Under the pieces are notes generated by a model, which was not told the origin of the DNA, made no database searches, and worked only from the letters and a program-made list of their open reading frames with translations. Both the position numbers and the translations under genes were made by a program. This document shows, one piece after another, positions 9,719 to 19,359 of a DNA stretch of 39,869 bases. Position 1 is the first letter of the stretch. Each line of letters starts with the position of its first letter. The DNA lies in contig CAMOVR010000014.1 of assembly GCA_946627565.1 (NCBI GenBank), positions 1 through 39,869 on the forward strand, in the 5' to 3' direction. The stretch comes from an uncultured Clostridia bacterium. GTDB taxonomy: Bacteria > Bacillota > Clostridia > Christensenellales > Aristaeellaceae.

Positions 9719-10735
9719 ATGCATATTCTGACAACAGGCGGAGCCGGGTTCATCGGCTCGCATACCTGTGTGGCACTTCTGGAAGCAGGCCACAGCGTGA
9801 CGGTGGTGGACAATTTCGTCAACAGCCAGAAGGAAGCTGTAAGACGGGTGGAGGAACTGACGGGAAAAAGCATAAAGCTGTATGAAGCCGACTGCTGCGA
9901 CAGGGACGCCATGGAGAAGATCTTTGACGAGAATCATTTTGACGCCGTCATCCATTTTGCCGGTCTGAAGGCTGTGGGCGAGAGCGTGCAGCAGCCCCTG
10001 AGGTATTACCGCAACAACATCGACTCTGCCCTGACGGTATGCGAGGTCATGGGACGGCACGGCTGCAAGCGCATCGTCTTTTCCTCCTCTGCCACGGTCT
10101 ACGGCGTGCCGGATGAAGTGCCCCTGAGGGAAGACATGTTCTGCAAGGGCTGCACCAATCCCTACGGCTGGACCAAGTACATGATCGAGAAGATCCTCAT
10201 GGGTCTGTGCGATTCGGACCCCGAGTGGTCCGTGGTTCTGCTCAGGTACTTCAATCCCATCGGTGCCCACGAGTCCGGCAGGATCGGCGAGAACCCCAAC
10301 GGCATTCCCAACAACCTCATGCCCTTTATCACCAAGGTGGCTGTGGGTCAGCTGGATCACCTGAATGTCTTCGGCAATGACTATGACACCCCCGACGGAA
10401 CCGGCGTGCGGGATTACATCCACGTGGTGGACCTGGCCAGGGGACACGTGCATGCCTGCGACTATGCCATGACCCGCACGGGCTGCGACATCATCAACCT
10501 GGGAACCGGCGTGGGATACAGCGTGCTGGACATTGTCAACACCTTTGAAAAGGTCAACGGCATCAAGGTGCCCTACGTTATCGGACCCCGCAGGGCCGGC
10601 GACGTGGCTGCCTGCTATGCGGATCCGAAAAAGGCTGCGGAAGTGCTCCACTGGAAGGCGGAAAAGAGCCTGGAGGACATGTGCAGGGATTCCTGGAGAT
10701 GGCAGAAGAACAATCCCAACGGCTATTCAGCGTAA
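9719..10735 (+). CDS. galE: UDP-glucose 4-epimerase
   Basis: MHILTTGGAGFIGSHTCVALLEAGHSVTVVDNF, SSSATVYG, PYGWTKYMIEKIL, LLRYFNPIGAHESGRIGE. Confidence 0.96.
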   Translation: MHILTTGGAGFIGSHTCVALLEAGHSVTVVDNFVNSQKEAVRRVEELTGKSIKLYEADCCDRDAMEKIFDENHFDAVIHFAGLKAVGESVQQPLRYYRNNIDSALTVCEVMGRHGCKRIVFSSSATVYGVPDEVPLREDMFCKGCTNPYGWTKYMIEKILMGLCDSDPEWSVVLLRYFNPIGAHESGRIGENPNGIPNNLMPFITKVAVGQLDHLNVFGNDYDTPDGTGVRDYIHVVDLARGHVHACDYAMTRTGCDIINLGTGVGYSVLDIVNTFEKVNGIKVPYVIGPRRAGDVAACYADPKKAAEVLHWKAEKSLEDMCRDSWRWQKNNPNGYSA

Positions 10736-10742
10736 CATCTGA

Positions 10743-10774
10743 GGCAGGTGCGGCGACGCCCTGCCCATTTTCTT
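10743..10774 (+). terminator. Probable Rho-independent terminator after galE
   Basis: GGCAGG-t-GCG-GCGA-CGC-CCTGCC hairpin with GNRA-type loop followed by atttTctt. Confidence 0.6.
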
Positions 10775-10818
10775 AACAAGTTTATGTATCAGACCTTTTT
10801 GAAAAGGAGGACGGGGCC

Positions 10819-12633
10819 GTGAAATGCACGCTGTTTGCTGTGGGCCGGGCCGGAGCCCGTGCTGCCCGCTCCCTGGTAGAGGGCGTCATGACGGGCCTGG
10901 TGAAGGCGGACAGCCTTTCCCTGGTGCTGATCGGAATCCGGCAGGATGACAGGGAAAGCCTGGAGAGGCTCCTTACCCCCTTAAAGCGGCTGTACCGGGA
11001 GGAAAACGGAGCGCCGTTCTTTTCCACCCCTGTCACGGCCCTGATCCTGCCTGAGGAAGAGATGGACGAGAGCCTCATGGAGAAATGCCAGACCCCGGAG
11101 GACAAGCTGCTTATGGCGTCCCTGTTTTCCGGGGACAGGACCCTGAGGCGCTCTGCAGGCTCCTCCATGGAGACGGCCCAGACAGCCTGGGCGGACCTGC
11201 TTAACGGGGACAACGAGGTGGTTAAGGCCATACAGAAGCTTTCGGAAGAAGACGGTCCGGTGCTCATGGCCGCATCCCTGACCGAACCCCTGGGGGCCGC
11301 CGGATGCGGCCTTATGCAGAAGGAAATCCGGAAATACTTCCATGGACCTCTTTGCGGCGTGTTCGGCCTTAAGATCCGCAAGAAGGACCGGACGGACCTG
11401 GCTGCATCCGCCCTGCGGGAGATATCGCAGATGGACGGCCTGTATATCTTCGGCCTGCCGGATGACGCGGCCACCGACGGCGACGGCATAGAGGAACTGG
11501 TGGGCCTAAGGTGCATGGCGGACTTTCTTGAGGGCGGCCGGGGCTGCTTTTCCTATGCCGTTCCCCTGGATACACCGGACTGGTCCATGTTCGGGGACAG
11601 GGCAGAAAAGTGGGAAGCGGCCCTTACGGATTTCCTGTATGCCTCCCTGTTTATGCTGGTGAGGTACGGACCCGAGGCGGACGAGCGGCTGCGTGTGGGG
11701 GGAAACCTGTCCATGCGGGGCTGGTTTGGCCGGGTGTACGGGAAGGCCCGCAGCGATACCGGGTACACGGCCCGGGAAAAGGAAATCCTGCATGCCCTGC
11801 TTTCCGTGTGCCGCTATTTCACCGCCTGGTGCTATGTCACCACCGGAAACCTGCCCCTGAGCCTCAGGTGCCAGGCCCAGCTGCTGGAAACCATGGACAG
11901 TGCCGGGGTACTGTATGACCGGATCCTGGAAGAAGCGGGCCAGCTGAGTTTACTTAACTATGATCTGAAGTGTGCAGGCCTTCTGGATGACGAGACCGTT
12001 TCCCGCAGCAGTCAGGAGGTCACCGAGGCGGAGAATGCCAGAAAGAAAATCACCCGGCAGGCGGAGAAGGTCAAGAACATGGCGGAGGAACTCCGGGCCA
12101 TGGAACAGATCATGGGAGGCCGCAACACCCTGATCCTCCTGGAGGACAGGGCTGCAAATACCCTGAAGGAAGCGGAAAACCTGGAACAGCAGGGCAGGGA
12201 AGCGGAAAGACGCATCGGGGAGGCTGCCATGACGGCAGGCCCGGAGGACATGCCCAGAATCGACGCAGCCAGGAGCCGGCTCAGGGGTCTGGAAAGGCAC
12301 CTGATGTACCTGCGGGGCAAGGCTGCCTATGCCAGGCGTGACCTGGAGGAAGCAAGGAAGGAAGAAAACCGGTCCAGGCCGCCCAGGGCATCCCTGGCGG
12401 CGGAGGATCCGGATGTGCTCTATGAGCGGCGCTATCTCAGACAGGTGCTGAAGGCGGTGGACACCGGGAGCGATGTGCGCCGGTCCGGACCGGCGCTTCT
12501 GGAGAGCATGCAGCGCTTTGACGCCCGGGAGATCCTGGACCGTCTGGAACGCAACGCGGAAACGGCAGAAGGCACCATGGGACTGTTTGAAACGCTGTAC
12601 GCGCTGATAAGCATGGAAAGAGAGGGGAGGTAA
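10819..12633 (+). CDS. Uncharacterised protein; candidate divergent tubulin-like N-terminal region plus coiled-coil C-terminus
   Basis: GTG start with AAAGGAGG SD; N-terminus MKCTLFAVGRAGARAARSLVEG, later SLTEPLGAAGCGLMQKEIRKYF; strongly heptad-like region EVTEAENARKKITRQAEKVKNMAEELRAMEQIM... Tubulin relation is hypothetical. Confidence 0.85.
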   Translation: MKCTLFAVGRAGARAARSLVEGVMTGLVKADSLSLVLIGIRQDDRESLERLLTPLKRLYREENGAPFFSTPVTALILPEEEMDESLMEKCQTPEDKLLMASLFSGDRTLRRSAGSSMETAQTAWADLLNGDNEVVKAIQKLSEEDGPVLMAASLTEPLGAAGCGLMQKEIRKYFHGPLCGVFGLKIRKKDRTDLAASALREISQMDGLYIFGLPDDAATDGDGIEELVGLRCMADFLEGGRGCFSYAVPLDTPDWSMFGDRAEKWEAALTDFLYASLFMLVRYGPEADERLRVGGNLSMRGWFGRVYGKARSDTGYTAREKEILHALLSVCRYFTAWCYVTTGNLPLSLRCQAQLLETMDSAGVLYDRILEEAGQLSLLNYDLKCAGLLDDETVSRSSQEVTEAENARKKITRQAEKVKNMAEELRAMEQIMGGRNTLILLEDRAANTLKEAENLEQQGREAERRIGEAAMTAGPEDMPRIDAARSRLRGLERHLMYLRGKAAYARRDLEEARKEENRSRPPRASLAAEDPDVLYERRYLRQVLKAVDTGSDVRRSGPALLESMQRFDAREILDRLERNAETAEGTMGLFETLYALISMEREGR

Positions 12634-12637
12634 GGGT

Positions 12638-15600
12638 ATGGCAGAAAGTACGCATTTTCTGAACTGGCTGCCCGACGAAAAGGGCCTGGTGGTACTTGAA
12701 GCCCATGCAGGTCCCGTGCGGGCCGAACACCCTGAAACCTTCCTGAAGGATATCATGGGGGCCATGGAAGCGGGAGAAGAGTCCGCCGGGATCCGGGCAA
12801 TTCGCCATGAGCTGGCAGGCGGGGATGAAAAGCGCCTGCGGGCATGGCGCGGCCTTATGGCTTTTGCCCTGCTGTCTGACATGCTTGTGGAGGAGAGCGT
12901 CAGGATCCATGCCGTGCGGGCGGAGAGCGGAGCCCTCTGCCGGTCGGTGCTGGAGGTCATGGGGGAAGAGGAGATCATGCTTCTCTCCGTCAAAGAGGGG
13001 AATAAGGACCTGCCCCTTGGCATGACCGACAGCCGTTTCCTGCTGATTCCCTCCCGGGCCATGGAGCGGGACCATACCGTGGCCTTCGGCATGCTTCCCT
13101 GGTACACGGACGCGGGTTTTGACGACCCCCTTCCACATCTTGACCCCATGATGAGGAATGCCCTTCTCACCAGGCTCAGGGCCGCGGGCGGGGGCAGGGA
13201 AGTTCAGGTATTCTTAAAGGATCTTGAGGCCGCCCAGGAAAAAGCCGTGAAGGAAGCCTCCGCAAAGGGCAGATGGGACAGCCATTTCAAGAGCGTCACC
13301 GGCCTTATGGGGGAGAAGGGTTTTGAAGAGCTCGCGGTCCGAGTTATCCCGGGAAAGGTGACGGATGGATGCCCCCTGCTTCAGGCCCTGCATGTGGAGG
13401 ACCCGGTGAAGACCGTTCCGGACCAGCGTGTCTACAGCTTCCGGGACAGGGAGATCGCCAGGGAAAGCCCCGTATGCCTGCTGGAATTCGGCCGCGGGGA
13501 AAAGGCGGCGGAAGCCCTGTTTGAACTGAGTCTGGACCAGCAGATCCTGGAAACCTGTGTCCGGCCCTATGCTGCCGCACTTGCGGAGCGCATGCGGCGC
13601 AGGAGCGCCGGGACATGCGATGAGCGGGTCCGCAGCCATGTGCTGGAAATGGCAGGTGCACTGGAAGAACTTTCCGCAAGACAGACAGGGAATATATCCC
13701 TGACCTATCCCTGGCGGGCGGAATCTCCCGCCCTGATGAACCTTCTGGAGGAAACCCTGGGCAGCAGCCTGGTGCCTGCCGCCCTGTCACCCTTTTCAGA
13801 CCGCCTGACCCTCATGACCGGGGCGTCCTTTGCAGACCCCATGATGGAGCGCAGCTGCACCTTCAGCTGGGAGGGAGGACAGTATCTTGTGCTGCCGCCC
13901 ATTTCCGCTGACCTGGCCAGATGGGAAGCCGAGCGGGGGGACAGCCTGCAGGGATATATGCCCGACAGCCTTCGTTTTTCCATGGAACCCTCCGGACAGG
14001 TGACGGTCACCTTTTCCATACAGGGGGAAAACGGGAGCATCTCGGTGAAGCGCACCTATACGGACATGGAACAGGTGATTCTCCGGGAAAACCAGATTCC
14101 GGACCTGACACTGTGGCCCTCTGTGCCGGTGCCCGGCAGCTGGAAGGCATATTACCTGTCCCTGCGGGGACGCATCTGCCTTAAGGTCTGGGACAGCAGG
14201 GATGAGAAGTTCCAGACCCTGACATCTGACACGGATGAGGACGGCAATTTCCTGCCCCCTGTTCTCTTAAGGGTATCTTCATTCCCGTCTGTCATGGTGG
14301 TTTCCAGAAACGACCTGACACTGGGTGCCCTGTTTTATGCGCCGGAGCCTGCCCGCCCCATGGAGGGGGGCGATGCGGTATGCGCACTGGATATAGGGGA
14401 GAGCGGCACAGCCATGGCCGTGCGGAGCGACAGCGGCATGGAGCGGGTGAGCCTGCCGCCCATGGCAGGGAAGATCTGGCACGGGACGGGCAATGCCGAC
14501 CCGGCTGCGGAAGTCCTGCCCATGGAAGGAAAAGGCCCCCTGGTGGAATCCGCGGTGCAGCTCATGCCCGGGGAGGGCACCGAGCCCTTCAGGGACGGAG
14601 CCATCTGCCCCGTCTCCCGGATCCTTTCGGTACATCCCTGCTGCCATTTCCTTTGGAGGACGGATCCGGACGGGATCCGGGCCCAGCGCATCCTGCTGCG
14701 CCAGCTCATGCTGGAAGTCTGCCTGAATCAGGCCATGCAGGGCAGGTCGTCCGTCACCTGGCGGCTTTCCGTGCCCCACAGCGCCAGCCAGGAAGACTGG
14801 GGCCGCCTGGAAAAGGAAGCCCAGAGCGCCGCAAGGGACGTGCAGAACCTGTGCGGTATGCCCTGCAGGGGCATTGCCTCAGCATGGCACGATACCAGGG
14901 CTGCGGGGCAGTACCTGTATCAGGCCATGAACCGCACTTCTTTCCTCATGCTGGACCTTGGCGGCGGGGACGCGGCCATTGCCCTGTGGCTTAGGGGTAT
15001 GCCGGGGCCGGTGCTGGAGATGGATGCCGGGGACGGGTTCGCCCTTGCCTGGCATACCGCCTTTCTGGATATTCCGCTTACAGCGGCTCAGGACATGCGG
15101 CGGTTCACATACCTTGATAACGGGAATTTTACAGAAAGCCTTCTCCGCTCCCGGGACTCCGTTTTGGACTGGGAAAAGAGCCGGCATTTTGTGGATCTGC
15201 TGCTGGGACCGTATCTGCAGGAAACCATAGGGGCACTCTCCCAGGCCCTCATGTCCGGCACGGGAGATTACAGCCAGGCCCTGCTTCTCCTGGAAATGTG
15301 CCGGAAAATGGTGCTGTGCGGGCTGGCTGTGGAGGAAGCGGGAAACACTTCCACCCTGGTGGACAGGCTGCCGGAAACCCTGCCCGTGGTGCTGTGCGGC
15401 CGGGGCAGCCAGATCTATATGGTACTGCCCGAGAACCTGAAAAACGCCCTGATGCGCTTTGCGTATCTCCCCATGCGGGAGTCGCTGCCGGTGAAGCGGA
15501 TGATGCTTCAGATGAGCCCGGAAAACAAGATGGAAGCCGCCTTCGGCCTGCTTCTGCAGGAAAAGCGGGAGGATACCAGGGCCAGGATCACGGCGTGCCG

Positions 15601-15862
15601 GAATACCGTCCCGCTGGACTGGCTGCTTGGGAACTTCATCATGCTCTTTGGGAGTCTCTTCCCCCAGATGGCATCCCTGCTCTTTCCGGGGGCCCTGCGG
15701 CCTGACGGGGTGCTTTCGGATGTGTACGCCAACCAGATTATAGGCCTGTCTGCCATCTGGCAGGGGGATGACATGGAGGAGGCCCTCCGGGGCTGCCTCC
15801 AGAGACTGCGGGCCTGGCCTGCCACGGCCCCGGTTTCCATGCAGACGGCAGCACCCACATAA
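12638..15862 (+). CDS. Large uncharacterised protein with C-terminal actin/Hsp70-like ATPase fold
   Basis: Phosphate-1-like CALDIGESGTAMAV, phosphate-2-like LMLDLGGGDAAIALW, adenosine-motif-like VVLCGRGSQIYMV in correct order; SD aggggagg and 4-nt gap to upstream gene indicate co-translation. Confidence 0.85.
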   Translation: MAESTHFLNWLPDEKGLVVLEAHAGPVRAEHPETFLKDIMGAMEAGEESAGIRAIRHELAGGDEKRLRAWRGLMAFALLSDMLVEESVRIHAVRAESGALCRSVLEVMGEEEIMLLSVKEGNKDLPLGMTDSRFLLIPSRAMERDHTVAFGMLPWYTDAGFDDPLPHLDPMMRNALLTRLRAAGGGREVQVFLKDLEAAQEKAVKEASAKGRWDSHFKSVTGLMGEKGFEELAVRVIPGKVTDGCPLLQALHVEDPVKTVPDQRVYSFRDREIARESPVCLLEFGRGEKAAEALFELSLDQQILETCVRPYAAALAERMRRRSAGTCDERVRSHVLEMAGALEELSARQTGNISLTYPWRAESPALMNLLEETLGSSLVPAALSPFSDRLTLMTGASFADPMMERSCTFSWEGGQYLVLPPISADLARWEAERGDSLQGYMPDSLRFSMEPSGQVTVTFSIQGENGSISVKRTYTDMEQVILRENQIPDLTLWPSVPVPGSWKAYYLSLRGRICLKVWDSRDEKFQTLTSDTDEDGNFLPPVLLRVSSFPSVMVVSRNDLTLGALFYAPEPARPMEGGDAVCALDIGESGTAMAVRSDSGMERVSLPPMAGKIWHGTGNADPAAEVLPMEGKGPLVESAVQLMPGEGTEPFRDGAICPVSRILSVHPCCHFLWRTDPDGIRAQRILLRQLMLEVCLNQAMQGRSSVTWRLSVPHSASQEDWGRLEKEAQSAARDVQNLCGMPCRGIASAWHDTRAAGQYLYQAMNRTSFLMLDLGGGDAAIALWLRGMPGPVLEMDAGDGFALAWHTAFLDIPLTAAQDMRRFTYLDNGNFTESLLRSRDSVLDWEKSRHFVDLLLGPYLQETIGALSQALMSGTGDYSQALLLLEMCRKMVLCGLAVEEAGNTSTLVDRLPETLPVVLCGRGSQIYMVLPENLKNALMRFAYLPMRESLPVKRMMLQMSPENKMEAAFGLLLQEKREDTRARITACRNTVPLDWLLGNFIMLFGSLFPQMASLLFPGALRPDGVLSDVYANQIIGLSAIWQGDDMEEALRGCLQRLRAWPATAPVSMQTAAPT

Positions 15863-15873
15863 GCAGTCTTTAC

Positions 15874-15900
15874 GGGACAGTCTCAGGGCTGTCCCTTTTC
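15874..15900 (+). terminator. Rho-independent terminator of the two-gene unit
   Basis: GGGACAG-tctcaggg-CTGTCCC followed by TTTTC. Confidence 0.8.
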
Positions 15901-16074
15901 CGTTTCCCTGAGATACGAAGGACAGAGTCTTTATGCCGGAAGACGCCTGAAAAGACGGGGACGCAGGGAAAAAGAAACAGACAGATGGGAAAACAGGGAG
16001 AAGTGCAGGGCCGTCAGATGCCTGTTTTCAAAGGGCAGACAGATTTTCTGCCATGTTTTCTGCCTTACAGTACG

Positions 16075-17597
<1,523 letters not shown>

Positions 17598-17611
17598 GAT
17601 AACGCCAATAC

Positions 17612-17650
17612 AAAAGACACACAGCGTCGGAAAGCGCTGTGTGTCTTTTT
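17612..17650. terminator. Strong terminator after guaB, likely also serving the convergent MATE gene
   Basis: aaagacacacagcg-tcggaaag-cgctgtgtgtcttttt long stem with T tract. Confidence 0.9.
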
Positions 17651-17669
17651 GCGTTTTACATGGCTGCCG

Positions 17670-19058
17670 TCAGGCGCCTGCGATTTTGGAGCGGCGCAGC
17701 TGGGCATCCGCCACCCATTTGCCTGATTTCCATCTTCTGAGCAGCAGCAGGCCCCGGGTTAACTCGTCCAGGGCGAAGGCAATCCAGACCCCGTAGAGAT
17801 CCATGTGCAGGAGAATGCCCAGCACATAGGCACCGCCAACGGAGATAATCCAGCCGCTGAGCTGGTTGACCACCATCTGGTAGGTGACATCCCCGGCTGC
17901 CTGCAGGGCGCTGGCGTTGGTGTGGTTGAGGGACCTGCCGATTTCCACAAACAGGTCCAGGAAGAACAGACTGGAACCGATCTGAAGGATGGTTTCATTG
18001 TCTGTAAAAAACCGCAGAAGGGGATAGCGCAGAAGGATGAAGAGCAGGGAGAGGAAAATGTTGGAGGCCAGTCCGATGCGCCCCACCAGGGAGCGGATGG
18101 TGCGGGCCTCATCAAAGCGGCCTGCCCCAATCTTGTAGCCGATGAGCATGCCGCTGGCGCTGCCAAAGGCCATGCCGATGAGGTAGATGTACTGGACGAT
18201 GTTGCTGACATAGACCTTGGCGGCAATAAGGGTTTCACCGGTCAGGGAGATGATGGCCGTGGTGACAATCTGGCTTACGGAATAGGCGATGTTGTTAAGG
18301 CCCCCGGGAATTCCTATGGACAGGGAAAGCCAGATATCATCCTTCGGGAAGGGAAAGAGGAAGCTGGGAGACGGGCGGATACCGGAGCGGTATACAATGC
18401 TCAGGGACAGGAGCATGCCCACCACGCGGCTTAGGACCGTGGCATACGCCACACCCGTCAGGGGATCCAGGCCAATGGCTTTTCCGTGGAAGATGGCGAT
18501 ATAGTTGCCGACGATGTTCACCAGGTTCCCGATGAGGTTGATCAGCAGCGGGGCATTGGGATGGCCCATGGAACGGCACAGGCTGGCCATGACGATTTCA
18601 ATGCACTGGAAGATCATAAGGCCGCCCACGATCTGCATGTAGCGCAGGGCTGCATCCTGAGAGGCGGTTTCCAGCTTCATGATCAGAAGCAGGGGACAGG
18701 CGCCGAAGAAGAACAGAATACCAAAGAGGATGCCAAGGCACATGTTGGCTGCCACGGCAATGGAGGCCAGGGTATTGACCCGCTTCCGGTTCTGCATTCC
18801 TATGGCCTGGTTGATGCATACAATGGAGCCGCCTGCCAGAGAGGAGGCGACGATGATGCACACCAGGATGTACTGGGAAGCCACCGAGACCGCGCTGACC
18901 ACACTGTCAGAGAGGCGGCTCAGGAAAGCCACGTCTATGACTCCCACGGTGCTTCGCAGGATGTTTTCCAGCAGGATGGGCAGCGCGAGCTGAACCAGGC
19001 CGATGTTTTCCGGTCCTCTTTCCCGGTCCTCCCGGGATGCCCAGAGATATTTCTGCAT
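17670..19058 (-). CDS. MATE family efflux transporter
   Basis: 12-TM-like protein, GLVQLALPILLENILRSTVGVIDVAFLSRLSDSVVSAVSVASQY typical of MATE/DinF; start set to MQKYLWAS. Confidence 0.9.
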   Translation of the reverse strand: MQKYLWASREDRERGPENIGLVQLALPILLENILRSTVGVIDVAFLSRLSDSVVSAVSVASQYILVCIIVASSLAGGSIVCINQAIGMQNRKRVNTLASIAVAANMCLGILFGILFFFGACPLLLIMKLETASQDAALRYMQIVGGLMIFQCIEIVMASLCRSMGHPNAPLLINLIGNLVNIVGNYIAIFHGKAIGLDPLTGVAYATVLSRVVGMLLSLSIVYRSGIRPSPSFLFPFPKDDIWLSLSIGIPGGLNNIAYSVSQIVTTAIISLTGETLIAAKVYVSNIVQYIYLIGMAFGSASGMLIGYKIGAGRFDEARTIRSLVGRIGLASNIFLSLLFILLRYPLLRFFTDNETILQIGSSLFFLDLFVEIGRSLNHTNASALQAAGDVTYQMVVNQLSGWIISVGGAYVLGILLHMDLYGVWIAFALDELTRGLLLLRRWKSGKWVADAQLRRSKIAGA

Positions 19059-19359
19059 GGGTTCTTCCTTCTTTGTCGGCGTATGTCCGGGACAGGCCCG
19101 TCGGGGAGGGAGTGTAGCACGATGCATCCGGGAATGCAATGCAGGATATAAGGCAAAACATGGCAAATCTTCAGGGAAGGACATGACGGAAAGCCTCTGC
19201 GTGGCGCATGCATGGAAGACCTTCATAAAGGGGGCGGACATGCAGATGGAACAGGCAGGGGACGCATATAATGCTGCGGTGCCGCGTCATCTTGCCATTG
19301 CCTGCGGGATTGTTTATAATCTCCCCGTTCCCAAGGGCTGAAATAACAGGAGGTAGCAC

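Noticed and set aside
11950-13170. 406-aa minus-strand ORF spanning the junction of the two unknown genes
   Set aside because: S/R/P-rich antisense translation, no RBS logic, and both plus-strand genes have good SD sequences and tight coupling.
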